Positions 18,617 to 27,194 of a stretch of DNA of 64,000 nucleotides are shown here, one piece after another. Below the pieces are notes generated by a model. The model ran no database searches. It saw nothing but the letters and a program-made list of their open reading frames with translations, and was not told the DNA's origin. A program made the position numbers and the translations under genes. Position 1 is the first letter of the stretch, and every line of letters starts with the position of its first letter. Origin of the DNA: Caulobacter sp. SL161 (GTDB lineage Bacteria > Pseudomonadota > Alphaproteobacteria > Caulobacterales > Caulobacteraceae); assembly GCF_026672375.1 (NCBI RefSeq), contig NZ_JAPPRA010000001.1, positions 1,426,001 to 1,490,000 of the forward strand. Reading direction: 5' to 3'.

Positions 18617-18778
18617 TCAGTTCCAACCTACGGCGGCTGGCCGTGTCCGTCGGCGCCATCAGGAGGAGGAAAGCGACGCCAAACGGGGTTGGAATGAGCG
18701 AGGGTATAACGCTGGCTCTCCCGAATGTGCTACGTTTGTGTTCCTAAATTTTCGAAGCTTCTTCGGTAAGAACTCGAT

Positions 18779-19246
18779 ATGGCCATTTCTGCTCTAGATG
18801 ACACCGATCGCAGGCTGTTGAAGGTTCTGCAGGCCGACGGCCGGATCACCAACGCCGAGCTGGCGAAACGCTGCAACCTGTCGCCGGCCGCGACCTTCGA
18901 CCGGGTGCGGCGTCTGCGCGAGCGCGGCTTCATCACCGGCTACGCGGCGCTGCTGGATCCGGCCAAGGTCGACCGGGCGCTGCTGATCTTCGTGGAGGTG
19001 GTGCTGGAGCGAACGACCGGCGACGTCTTCGAGGAGTTCGGGGCCGCCGTCCGTCGCGCGCCCGAGATCCTGGAGTGCCACATGGTGGCCGGCGGGTTCG
19101 ACTACCTGATCAAGGCCCGCGTGCGCGACATGGAGGCCTATCGCAGCTTCCTGGGCGACATCCTCGTGAAGATGCCGGGCGTGCGCGAAACGCGGACCTA
19201 TGCGGTGCTGGAAGAGGTCAAGAGCACGGTGCAACTGCCGCTCTAG
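18779..19246 (+). CDS. putR: Lrp/AsnC-family regulator of proline use
   Basis: DNA-binding transcription regulator of 155 residues. The N-terminal winged helix-turn-helix (about 8-55: TDRRLLKVLQADGRITNAEL, then RCNLSPAATFDRVRRL) is followed by an alpha/beta RAM domain (about 70-150) that binds an amino acid and oligomerises. The start at 18779 has GGTAAG 10 bases upstream. Divergence from putA is the standard arrangement for PutR-type activators in alphaproteobacteria. A family C repeat begins at its stop codon. Confidence 0.88.
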   Translation: MAISALDDTDRRLLKVLQADGRITNAELAKRCNLSPAATFDRVRRLRERGFITGYAALLDPAKVDRALLIFVEVVLERTTGDVFEEFGAAVRRAPEILECHMVAGGFDYLIKARVRDMEAYRSFLGDILVKMPGVRETRTYAVLEEVKSTVQLPL

Positions 19247-19358
19247 AGCCTTTAGCCTGAAATCGGAATCGATTTCAGGCGTTAAAAAGTCTCTAAATCA
19301 AACACTTAGAGCGTGAGAATAGCCGAAACCGGTTCCCACTTTCGGCCTCACGCTCTAG
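19245..19358. repeat. Dispersed repeat, family C
   Basis: About 114 bp: a CCTGAAATCG/CGATTTCAGG hairpin, an AT-richer middle, then GAGCGTGAG and CTCACGCTC enclosing a CCGAAA/TTTCGG stem with GAAACCGGTTCCCACTTTCGG. A second copy with compensating stem changes is at 61228-61338. Similar elements are common in alphaproteobacterial genomes. Confidence 0.8.
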
Positions 19359-19384
19359 GGACGGCGTTACCGCTCAGATCAGCC

Positions 19385-19549
19385 CTAGATTTCGCCTTGG
19401 GCGGAATGGGCGAGCATGCGCGCCCGCTCGGGCGTCAGGTCCTGCGGCGGGCAGACCGCCGCCAGCACGACGGCGGTAAGGGCCAGGATCGTCGCCGTGG
19501 CGATGCCCATCAGATGGAGGACTTGCTCTCTTTCTTGCGAAGTCGACAT
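19385..19549 (-). CDS. Small single-pass membrane protein, unknown function
   Basis: Not recognised. From the ATG at 19549 (GGAA about 10 bases upstream) it encodes 54 residues: a polar N-terminus MSTSQEREQVLHLMG, one hydrophobic segment (about 15-32, IATATILALTAVVLAAV) and a soluble tail PPQDLTPERARMLAHSAQ. A longer reading from 19651 runs through AT-rich non-coding-like sequence and is rejected. It stands alone between the family C repeat and the efflux operon. Confidence 0.6.
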   Translation of the reverse strand: MSTSQEREQVLHLMGIATATILALTAVVLAAVCPPQDLTPERARMLAHSAQGEI

Positions 19550-19778
19550 AGGCCGTTTCCGAGTCAGTACAGATGCAGGTTGTAACACAATCGTTTGCAT
19601 AATTGTGATCACGGCGAGCCTGTCGTCCCCGTTTTGAGGAGGCGTACGCATCCTCGTCTGCGGGTTGGGTGGAACGGGCGGCTCAGGGGGGGGAGGAGCG
19701 CGCCCGTTCCGTTCGCGGCCATCGGGGGGGATGATGGTCGTCGAACTCCCCCGGCAAGGCCGGGGAAGCCGTTTGGCC

Positions 19779-21182
19779 TCAGGTGGCGGGCGCGCCGCCG
19801 CCGAGGGTCTTGTAGAGGGTGACGAGGTTGGTCACCTGGGCCAGACGCGCGCTGATCAGACCCTGTTGCGCGGTGTAGAGGCTGCGCTGGGCGTCCAGCA
19901 GGGTGAGCGCGCTGTCGAGGCCGGCGTCGCGTCGCTGCTGGGACAGGCGGGTGCTGTCGGCGGCGGCGGCGGTCAGGCGCTCCTGGGCGGTCAGGCGATC
20001 GGCGACCGTGGCGCGCACCGACAGGGCGTCGGAAACCTCGCGGAACGCGGTCTGCACCGTCTTCTCATAGGTCGCCACGGCGATGTCGCGGTCGGCCTTG
20101 GAGATGTTCAGGTTCGCCACATTGGCCCCGCCGGCGAAGATCGGCAGGCTGATCTGGGGCGTGAAGCTCCAGATGCTGGTCCCGCTCTTGAAGAGGCCGT
20201 CCAGATCGGTGCTGGCCGAGCCCGCAGAGCCGGTCAGGCTGATGCGCGGAAAGAACGCCGCCCGCGCTGCGCCGATATTGGCGTTGGCCGCTTGCAGCTG
20301 GCGCTCGGCGGCCAGCACGTCGGGACGACGCGCCAGCACGTCCGAGGGCAGTCCGGCCGGCAGGTCGGCCAGCACGGCGTCGGCGTCCAGGCTCCCCGAC
20401 GGCAGTAGGTCGGCGGGCGGCTCGCCGCCGACCAGCAGAGCGAGAGCGTTGCGATCCTGGGCGACCTGGGCGGTGTAGACAGCGAGGTCGGCCCGCGCCG
20501 TTTCGGCCAGGGTCTCGGCGTTGCGCAGGTCGAGCAGCGAGCCTGCGCCGCCGTCGACCCGCTGACGCACCAGACGCAGGGAGTCCTCGCGGGTGGCCAG
20601 GGTGGTCTTGGCCAGCGCCAGGCGCTCCTGGTCGGCGGCCAGGGTCAGCCAGGCGTTGGCGGTCTCGGCGATCAGGCTGACCCGCACCGAGCGGCTGGTC
20701 TGCTCGGTGGCCAGATAGCTCTGCAGGGCGGCGTCCTTCAGGCTGCGGACGCGACCGAACAGGTCCAGCTCATAGGCGGTGAAGCCGATGGTGGCGTTGA
20801 ACACATCGGTCTCGAAGGGCTGGCCGGTCGGCGAGGTCGAGGCCGGGGTGCGGCCGCGCTGTTCGGAGACCGTGCCGCTGACGCCCGGGAACAGCGCCGA
20901 GCGCTGAACGCCGTACTGGGCGCGGGCCTTCTCGATGTTCAGCACCGCCACGCGCAGGTCGCGGTTCTGCCGGAGGGCCAGATCGACCACGCCTTGCAGG
21001 CGCGGATCGACCAGCACCTGGCGCCAGTCGAGATCGGCGGCCGAGACGGTGGTCGCCGCCTCGGGCGCGGGCGTGGACCAGGTCTGGGCGACCGGGAGAA
21101 CCGGCCGCTCGTACTGGGGCGCCAGGGTGCAGGCGCCGACCGCCGTCGAGGCGACCAGGATCAGGGTGAGGTTACGCAGCAT
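19779..21182 (-). CDS. nodT: Outer-membrane factor of RND efflux pump, NodT family lipoprotein
   Basis: TolC-like outer-membrane channel that completes the AcrA-AcrB drug efflux pump. The 467-residue product has a lipoprotein signal with lipobox VGAC (Cys at about 18) and two repeats of the OEP alpha-barrel/beta-barrel fold. Coiled-coil stretches (for example QSLYTAQQGLISARLAQVTN near the end) and LARRPDVLAAERQLQAANANIGAARAAFFP (given in parts: LARRPDVLAAERQL, NIGAARAAFFPRISL) are the family signature. It is the last gene of the operon, one base after acrB. Confidence 0.93.
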   Translation of the reverse strand: MLRNLTLILVASTAVGACTLAPQYERPVLPVAQTWSTPAPEAATTVSAADLDWRQVLVDPRLQGVVDLALRQNRDLRVAVLNIEKARAQYGVQRSALFPGVSGTVSEQRGRTPASTSPTGQPFETDVFNATIGFTAYELDLFGRVRSLKDAALQSYLATEQTSRSVRVSLIAETANAWLTLAADQERLALAKTTLATREDSLRLVRQRVDGGAGSLLDLRNAETLAETARADLAVYTAQVAQDRNALALLVGGEPPADLLPSGSLDADAVLADLPAGLPSDVLARRPDVLAAERQLQAANANIGAARAAFFPRISLTGSAGSASTDLDGLFKSGTSIWSFTPQISLPIFAGGANVANLNISKADRDIAVATYEKTVQTAFREVSDALSVRATVADRLTAQERLTAAAADSTRLSQQRRDAGLDSALTLLDAQRSLYTAQQGLISARLAQVTNLVTLYKTLGGGAPAT

Positions 21183-21183
21183 C

Positions 21184-24100
21184 TCAGTGAGCCTCCGTCG
21201 ACGACACTTGGCCTTGGGCGGCGTCGTGACCGGTGTGCTTGGGTTTGAAGATCTTCTCGACCACCACGAAGAACAGCGGGACGAAGAAGATGGCGAGCAG
21301 GGTGGCCGAGATCATGCCGCCGATGACGCCGGTGCCGATCGCGTGCTGGGCCCCCGATCCAGCCCCGTTGGAGATCGCCAGCGGCAGCACGCCGAAGACA
21401 AAGGCCAGCGAGGTCATGATGATCGGGCGCAGGCGCAGGCGAACCGCCTCCAGCGTGGCCTCGATCAGGCCCATCCCCTTCTCGTAGAGGTCCTTGGCGA
21501 ACTCGACGACCAGGATGGCGTTCTTGGCCGCCAGGCCCATGGTCGTCAGCAGGCCCACCTGGAAGTAGATGTCGTTGCTGAGGCCACGGGCGAAGGTCGC
21601 CAGCAGCGCGCCGATGACGCCCAGCGGGATGACCATGATCACCGCCAGCGGGATCGACCAGCTCTCGTAAAGGGCGGCCAGCAGCAGGAACACCACCAGG
21701 ATCGAGATGGCGTACAGGGCGGGAGCCTGATTGCCGGCCTCCAGTTCCTGGGCCGACAGGCCGGTCCACTCATAGCCGACGCCGGGCGGCAGCTTGGCCG
21801 CGATTTTCTCCATCGCCGCGATCGCGTCGCCCGAGCTCTTGCCCGGGGCCGGGGCGCCCTGGATGTTGACCGACGACAGGCCGTTGTAGCGTTCCAGGCG
21901 CGGCGAGCCATAGGTCCACGACGCCGTGGCGAAGGCCGGGAAGGCGACCATCTGGCCCTGGTTGTTGCGCACGTACCAGCGGTTCAGGTCCTCGGGCGTC
22001 ATGCGGAACGGGGCGTCGGCCTGCATGTAGACCTTCTTCACGCGGCCGCGGTCGATGAAGTCGTTGATGTACGAGCCGCCCCAGGCGGCGCTGAGGGCGC
22101 TGTTGATGTCGGCGGTGGTCAGGCCCAGCGCGCCGGCCTTGGCCTGGTCGACCTCGATCTTCAGCTGCGGGGTGTCGTCCTGGCCGTTGGGGCGCACGCC
22201 CACCAGGCTGGGATCCTGCGAGGCCATGCCCAGCATCATGTTGCGGGCGTTCATCAGGGTCTCGTGCCCCACGCCGCCGACGTCCTGCAGCTGGAAGTCG
22301 AAGCCGGACGAGTTGCCCAGCTCGGACACGGCCGGCGGCACGACCGCGAACACCATGGCGTCGCGGATCTGGCTGAAGGCGCCCATGGCGCGACCGGCGA
22401 CAGCGGCGGCCTTGAGATTGGCCGCCTTGCGGACGTCGAAGTCCTTCAGGCGAACGAAGGCGAGACCCGCGTTCTGACCGGCGCCGGCGAAGCTGAAGCC
22501 CGAGACGGTGAACACCGACTGGACCGCGTCCTTTTCGCCGACCAGGAAGTGGTCGCGCACCTGGTCGAGCACGGCCAGGGTCTTTTCCTCGGTCGCGCCG
22601 GCGGGCAGCTGGACGAGGGTGAACAGGGTGCCCTGGTCCTCTTCCGGCAGGAAGGCGCTGGGCAGGCGGACGAACAGCAGGCCCATGGCCACGATGATCG
22701 CGGCGTAGATGGCCATCCAGCGGCCGCTCTTGCCCAGGATCTTGCGGACGCTGCCTTGGTAGCGCGACGACATGTCGTTGAAGCTGCGGTTGAACCAGCC
22801 GAAGAAGCCGGTCTTCTCCTCGTGGTGGCCGGCCTTGACCGGCTTCAGCATCGTGGCGGTGAGGGCGGGCGTCAGCACCAGGGCGACGACCACCGACAGG
22901 GCCATGGCCGAGACGATGGTGATCGAGAACTGGCGGTAGATCACGCCCTGCGAGCCGCCGAAGAAGGCCATCGGCACGAACACCGCCGCCAAAACGAGGG
23001 CGATGCCGATCAGGGCGCCGGTGATCTCGTTCATCGACTTGCGGGTGGCTTCCTTGGGCGAGAGGCCCTCCTCGCTCATCACGCGCTCGACGTTCTCGAC
23101 CACGACGATGGCGTCGTCGACCAGAAGGCCGATGGCCAGCACCAGGCCGAACATGGTGAGCGTGTTGATCGAATAGCCGAAGGCGGCCAGCACGCCGAAG
23201 GTGCCCAGAAGGACGACCGGCACGGCGATGGTCGGGATCAGGGTCGCGCGCCAGTTCTGCAGGAACAGGAACATGACGATGAACACGAGGATGATGGCCT
23301 CGATCAGCGTCTTGACCACTTCCTCGATCGACAGCTTCACGAACGGGGTGGAGTCATAGGGAACGACGTACTCGTAGCTGGCCGGGAAGGTCTTCTCCAG
23401 CTGGGCCATCTGGGCCTTCACCGCCGCGGCGGTGTCGAGCGCGTTGGCGCCGGGGGCCAGCTTGATGGCCATGCCGGCGGCCGGATAGCCGTTGAACTTG
23501 GCGGTCGAGATGTAGCTTTCCGCGCCCAGCTCGACGCGCGCCACGTCGCTGAGGCGCACGGTGGCGCCGCCGGCGGTGTTCTTGACGATGATCTGGCGGA
23601 ACTGTTCCGGCGTCTGCAGGCGCGACTGGGCGGTGATCGTCGCGTTCAGGCCCGTGCCCGGCAGGTTCGGCGTTCCGCCGATCTGGCCGGCCGAGACCTG
23701 GGCGTTCTGGGCGCGGATCGCGGTGGCGACGTCGGCCGGGGTCAGGCTGAAGCTGGCCAGCTTCTGCGGATCCAGCCAGATGCGCATGGCGTACTGCGCG
23801 CCGAACAGCTGGATGTCGCCGACGCCGTCGACGCGGCTCAGCGGATCCTGGATGTTCGAGGCCAGATAGTCGCCGAGGTCGGCGCCGGTGGTCTTGGGGT
23901 CCTTCGAATAGAGACCCACCACCATCATGAAGTTGCGCGCCGACTTGGCGACGGTCAGGCCTTGCTGCTGCACTTCCTGCGGCAAGAGGGCGGTGGCGGT
24001 CTGCAGCTTGTTCTGGACCTGGACCTGGGCGATGTCGATGTCGGTGCCGGCCTTGAAGGTCAGGGTTACGGTGGCCGAGCCCGAGCTGTCGCTGCTCGAG

Positions 24101-24339
24101 GACATGTAGTCCAGACCGTCCAGGCCCTTCATCTTCTGTTCGATGACCTGGGTGACGCTGTCCTCGACGGTCTTGGCCGAGGCGCCGGGATAGTTGGCCG
24201 AGATCGACACCTGGGGCAGGGCGATCTCAGGATATTGCGCGACCGGCAGGGTCCGGATGGCGAGCGCTCCGGCCAGCATGATCACGATGGCGATGACCCA
24301 CGCGAAGATGGGCCGGTCGATGAAGAAACGCGAGAGCAT
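21184..24339 (-). CDS. acrB: RND-family multidrug efflux transporter, inner-membrane pump
   Basis: Proton-driven exporter of drugs and hydrophobic compounds. The 1051-residue product is full length for the HAE1 family. It starts [19 protein letters not shown] and has 12 transmembrane segments in two halves with large periplasmic loops. [18 protein letters not shown] (about residue 400) contains the proton-relay Asp pair in TM4. The C-terminal half includes [17 protein letters not shown] and [20 protein letters not shown]. It sits 12 bases after acrA. In C. crescentus the equivalent AcrAB-NodT system exports quinolone-type compounds and is held down by TipR. Confidence 0.96.
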   Translation of the reverse strand: MLSRFFIDRPIFAWVIAIVIMLAGALAIRTLPVAQYPEIALPQVSISANYPGASAKTVEDSVTQVIEQKMKGLDGLDYMSSSSDSSGSATVTLTFKAGTDIDIAQVQVQNKLQTATALLPQEVQQQGLTVAKSARNFMMVVGLYSKDPKTTGADLGDYLASNIQDPLSRVDGVGDIQLFGAQYAMRIWLDPQKLASFSLTPADVATAIRAQNAQVSAGQIGGTPNLPGTGLNATITAQSRLQTPEQFRQIIVKNTAGGATVRLSDVARVELGAESYISTAKFNGYPAAGMAIKLAPGANALDTAAAVKAQMAQLEKTFPASYEYVVPYDSTPFVKLSIEEVVKTLIEAIILVFIVMFLFLQNWRATLIPTIAVPVVLLGTFGVLAAFGYSINTLTMFGLVLAIGLLVDDAIVVVENVERVMSEEGLSPKEATRKSMNEITGALIGIALVLAAVFVPMAFFGGSQGVIYRQFSITIVSAMALSVVVALVLTPALTATMLKPVKAGHHEEKTGFFGWFNRSFNDMSSRYQGSVRKILGKSGRWMAIYAAIIVAMGLLFVRLPSAFLPEEDQGTLFTLVQLPAGATEEKTLAVLDQVRDHFLVGEKDAVQSVFTVSGFSFAGAGQNAGLAFVRLKDFDVRKAANLKAAAVAGRAMGAFSQIRDAMVFAVVPPAVSELGNSSGFDFQLQDVGGVGHETLMNARNMMLGMASQDPSLVGVRPNGQDDTPQLKIEVDQAKAGALGLTTADINSALSAAWGGSYINDFIDRGRVKKVYMQADAPFRMTPEDLNRWYVRNNQGQMVAFPAFATASWTYGSPRLERYNGLSSVNIQGAPAPGKSSGDAIAAMEKIAAKLPPGVGYEWTGLSAQELEAGNQAPALYAISILVVFLLLAALYESWSIPLAVIMVIPLGVIGALLATFARGLSNDIYFQVGLLTTMGLAAKNAILVVEFAKDLYEKGMGLIEATLEAVRLRLRPIIMTSLAFVFGVLPLAISNGAGSGAQHAIGTGVIGGMISATLLAIFFVPLFFVVVEKIFKPKHTGHDAAQGQVSSTEAH

Positions 24340-24351
24340 GGGGAGCTGGCC

Positions 24352-25518
24352 TTAGCGCTGAGCGTGGGCGGCCGGCGCGACGCCGGCGGGGACGGCCTTG
24401 ATCGGCGCGCCGGGACGCACCTTCATCAGGCCCTCGACGATGACCTTGTCGCCGGCGTTCAGGCCGCTGGTGACCAGCCACTTGTCGCCGACCGTCTGGC
24501 CCAGGGTGATCGGACGCGGTTCGGGGCCCTTGGCGCCGACCAGCATCACGCTCGCGCCGCCCTTCGGATCGCGGTTCACGGCGGTCTGCGGGATCAGGAT
24601 ACCGCTCGGGGCGACGCCCTGGCTGAGCACCGCGCGGACATACATGCCGGGCAGCAGCACGCCGTTCGGGTTGTCGAACACCGCGCGCAGGCCCACCGCC
24701 CCGGTGCCCGGGTCGACGGTGATGTCGGAGAACTCCAGGCGGCCGGGGATCGGATAGGTCGAACCGTCTTCCAGCTTCAGCGTCACCTGGGCCGAGCCGC
24801 TGCGGCCGACCTTGCCCGAGGCGAACTGCGCCTGGAGCTTCAGGAGTTCGGCCGAGGTCTGGGTCAGGTCGACATAGACCTTCGACAGGTCCTGCACCGT
24901 GGCCAGGGCGCCCGCCTGGTTGGCGGTGACCAGGGCGCCGGCGGTGACGCTGCTCTTGCCGATGCGGCCCGAGATCGGGGCGGTGACGCGGGCGTAGTTC
25001 AGATTGATCCGGGCGCTGTCCAGCGCGGCCTTCTGCACGCCGACGGCGGCGGCGGTCTGCAGGGCGGCGGCCTGGGCGTCGTCATTGTCCTGTCTGGAGA
25101 CCGCGCCGGTCTCGACCAGGGCCTTGTAGCGGTCGGCCTTCAGCTTGGCGGCGGTCGCCTGGGCCTGGGCCTGGGCGAGGGCAGCGGCGGCGCTGTTGTA
25201 GGCGGCCTGATAGGTAGCGGGGTCGATCTGGTAGAGCGGCTGGCCGGCGCGGACGACCGCGCCTTCCTCGAACAGCCGCTTCTGGATGACGCCGCTCACC
25301 TGCGGGCGGACTTCCGAGACCAGATAGGCCGAGGTGCGGCCGGCCAGTTCCGTGGTGAGGCCCACGGATTGGGACTGCGCCACGATGTAGCCGACCTCGG
25401 TCGGCCCACCCATGCCCATGCCCATGCCGCCGCCCGGCTTCTGGCCGCAGGCGGAGAGGGTGAGCGCAATAGCGGCGAGTCCCACGGTCGTCGCCGCGAC
25501 CGAGCGTTGGAAGTGCAT
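24352..25518 (-). CDS. acrA: RND efflux periplasmic adaptor lipoprotein
   Basis: Membrane-fusion protein joining AcrB to the outer-membrane channel. The start at 25518 gives 388 residues with a lipoprotein signal (TLSACGQKPGGG, Cys at about 24). An in-frame Met at 25608 lies inside the operator and is rejected. A Gly/Met-rich linker GGGMGMGMGG follows the lipid anchor. Then come the barrel-sandwich/lipoyl half-motifs (TSAYLVSEVRPQVSGVIQK; YARVTAPISGRIGKSSVTAG) around an alanine-rich coiled coil (about 95-170). First gene of acrA-acrB-nodT. Confidence 0.95.
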   Translation of the reverse strand: MHFQRSVAATTVGLAAIALTLSACGQKPGGGMGMGMGGPTEVGYIVAQSQSVGLTTELAGRTSAYLVSEVRPQVSGVIQKRLFEEGAVVRAGQPLYQIDPATYQAAYNSAAAALAQAQAQATAAKLKADRYKALVETGAVSRQDNDDAQAAALQTAAAVGVQKAALDSARINLNYARVTAPISGRIGKSSVTAGALVTANQAGALATVQDLSKVYVDLTQTSAELLKLQAQFASGKVGRSGSAQVTLKLEDGSTYPIPGRLEFSDITVDPGTGAVGLRAVFDNPNGVLLPGMYVRAVLSQGVAPSGILIPQTAVNRDPKGGASVMLVGAKGPEPRPITLGQTVGDKWLVTSGLNAGDKVIVEGLMKVRPGAPIKAVPAGVAPAAHAQR

Positions 25519-25585
25519 GTTTGACCCCGGGAGGCGAGGGTCGCGTGGGCTGTTACCCTTGACGCGGCCGACATGATGAACAATG

Positions 25586-25607
25586 TGAGAATGAACGTTC
25601 ATTCTCA
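25586..25607. promoter_or_regulatory. Perfect 22-bp palindromic operator of the efflux operon
   Basis: TGAGAATGAAC (25586-25596) is followed directly by its exact reverse complement GTTCATTCTCA. It lies between acrA and the TetR gene, 67 bases before the acrA start, the expected site for the TetR-family repressor. Confidence 0.88.
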
Positions 25608-25704
25608 AGTGGGCTGGACATAAGAGCTGGAGTGTCGCAAGTCAACACCCCGGGCCGACAGTTTGGCTTACCCTACGGAAATATGATGCCGATCAGGATT
25701 TCAC

Positions 25705-26301
25705 ATGGCTGACGAGACACACGCGGGTCGCCCCTCGCCGGAAACGCGCCGTCAGCAAATCCTGGATGCGGCGTGCGAGCGGGTGCGCCAGTCGGGCTTC
25801 CACGCCGCCAGCATGGCCGACATCGCCAAGGTGGCCGGCCTGAGCGTCGGCCAGATCTATCGCTATTTCGAGAACAAGGAGGCGATCATCGCCGCCATCG
25901 TCGCCCAGGACCTGGCCGAGATGCGCGACAAGTTCGCCGAGATGGAGAAACAGCCGGGTACGCTGCGCGACTCCATCGACGACCACCTGCCCGAGGCCAT
26001 CGACAAGTGCTTCGACCCACGCCGCGCGGCCCTGGCGCTCGAGGTGGTGGCTGAGGCGGCCCGCAACTGCAAGGTCGCCGCCATCGTCCGTTCGGCCGAC
26101 GAGCAGGAGCGCGCCCTGGCCCGCGCCATGATGGAGCGCGACCGCAAGCCCGAATGGAGCGAGGCCGAGTTCCACGCGCGCTGCGAGGTGGTCGGCCTGT
26201 TGTTCGACGGCCTGCTGCTACGGGGCGTGAACCACCCTGACCTCGACCGCGACGCCCTGACGGACGTGCTGCGATCCACGGTGCGGCATCTGCTGAGCTA
26301 G
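25705..26301 (+). CDS. tipR: TetR-family repressor, probable regulator of the efflux operon
   Basis: Repressor of 198 residues. The N-terminal helix-turn-helix (about 13-60: RRQQILDAACERVRQSGFHA, ADIAKVAGLSVGQIYRYF) is the TetR signature, and the rest is the helical ligand-binding domain. It is divergent from acrA across a perfect palindrome. By position and family it corresponds to TipR, which represses acrAB-nodT in C. crescentus; the name is assigned from context. Its 3' end overlaps the LOG gene by 4 bases tail to tail. Confidence 0.88.
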   Translation: MADETHAGRPSPETRRQQILDAACERVRQSGFHAASMADIAKVAGLSVGQIYRYFENKEAIIAAIVAQDLAEMRDKFAEMEKQPGTLRDSIDDHLPEAIDKCFDPRRAALALEVVAEAARNCKVAAIVRSADEQERALARAMMERDRKPEWSEAEFHARCEVVGLLFDGLLLRGVNHPDLDRDALTDVLRSTVRHLLS

Positions 26302-27080
26302 ACGCCCGTCGGCAGCTTCAGGCCGCAGGCCACCAGCTTGTCCCAGACGCCTTCCGCATCATCCGCGAAATGGACCAGCTCAAGGTCCGCCGGCGCGATC
26401 ATGCCGTGCTCGACCAGGGCCTCGAAATTGATGATCGAGCGCCAATAGGCCTCTTCGAACAGCACGATGGGGATCGGCGGCGCCTTGTCGGTCTGGCGCA
26501 GCGTCAGGATCTCGAACAACTCGTCGAAGGTGCCGAAACCGCCGGGGAACACCACCAGCGCATTGGCCCGCATGGCCAGATGCATCTTGCGCATCGCGAA
26601 ATAGTGGAAGCGGAAGGTCAGCTCCGGCGTGCAGTAGGGATTGGGGACCTGCTCGTGGGGCAGGGTGATGTTGAAACCGATCGACGGCGCGCCGACCTCG
26701 AAGGCGCCCCGGTTGGCGGCCTCCATCAGGCCCGGGCCCCCGCCGGTGGCGATGACATTGTCGCGGACCTTGTGGCCGTTCTGATGCTTGGCCCCGCCAC
26801 GCTCGGAGACGATGCGGCCCAGGCGACGGGCCTCGGCGTACCAGCGGGCGCGCTGCGGCGGTCCGTCCTCGCGCACGCGGGCGCTGCCGAACACCACGAT
26901 GGTCGAGCGCACGCCCCAGCGGCGCAGCGCCTCGTCGGCCTTGGCGAACTCCAGCAGGAACCGCACGCCGCGCATCGAGTCGCCGAGCAGGAAATCCTGG
27001 TCCAGCGCCGCCAGCCGATAGGACGGCGAGGCCAGTTGGGCGGTGTTGTCGGGGGCGTCGGTCACGATGGTGGCTCGCAA
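26298..27080 (-). CDS. LOG-family (TIGR00730) nucleotide hydrolase-like protein
   Basis: The Rossmann-like LOG fold acts on nucleoside 5'-monophosphates (cytokinin-activating or PpnN-type phosphoribohydrolases). The product has 260 residues. GGGPGLMEAANRGA (about 133) and PGGFGTFDELFEILTL (about 195) are the two signature motifs, the latter matching PGGXGTXXE. It is longer at both ends than the plain 190-residue LOG proteins. It was once annotated as lysine decarboxylase in many genomes, which is wrong for this family. Convergent with tipR. Confidence 0.9.
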   Translation of the reverse strand: MRATIVTDAPDNTAQLASPSYRLAALDQDFLLGDSMRGVRFLLEFAKADEALRRWGVRSTIVVFGSARVREDGPPQRARWYAEARRLGRIVSERGGAKHQNGHKVRDNVIATGGGPGLMEAANRGAFEVGAPSIGFNITLPHEQVPNPYCTPELTFRFHYFAMRKMHLAMRANALVVFPGGFGTFDELFEILTLRQTDKAPPIPIVLFEEAYWRSIINFEALVEHGMIAPADLELVHFADDAEGVWDKLVACGLKLPTGV

Positions 27081-27121
27081 GGGTTTCTGGGCGCAGACTA
27101 TCGGGCGATCGCCGCACGGAC

Positions 27122-27135
27122 TTGACCTAGATCAG
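27122..27135. promoter_or_regulatory. FNR/FixK-like box
   Basis: TTGACCTAGATCAG matches the alphaproteobacterial FNR/FixK pattern TTGAY-N4-RTCAA except for the last base. It lies 60 bases before the start of the metallo-beta-lactamase gene and 42 bases before the LOG gene on the other strand. Confidence 0.4.
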
Positions 27136-27194
27136 GGCGCGGGCGGCGCGCGCAAGCCCTGCTGCGGGGCTGTGACCCTCGGGAAGGCCTACGA

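Noticed and set aside
20935..25524. Open frame of 1529 codons on the plus strand opposite the efflux operon
   Set aside because: It is the antisense shadow of acrA-acrB-nodT; composition is His/Gly/Arg-rich with no domains, as expected for high-GC reverse frames.
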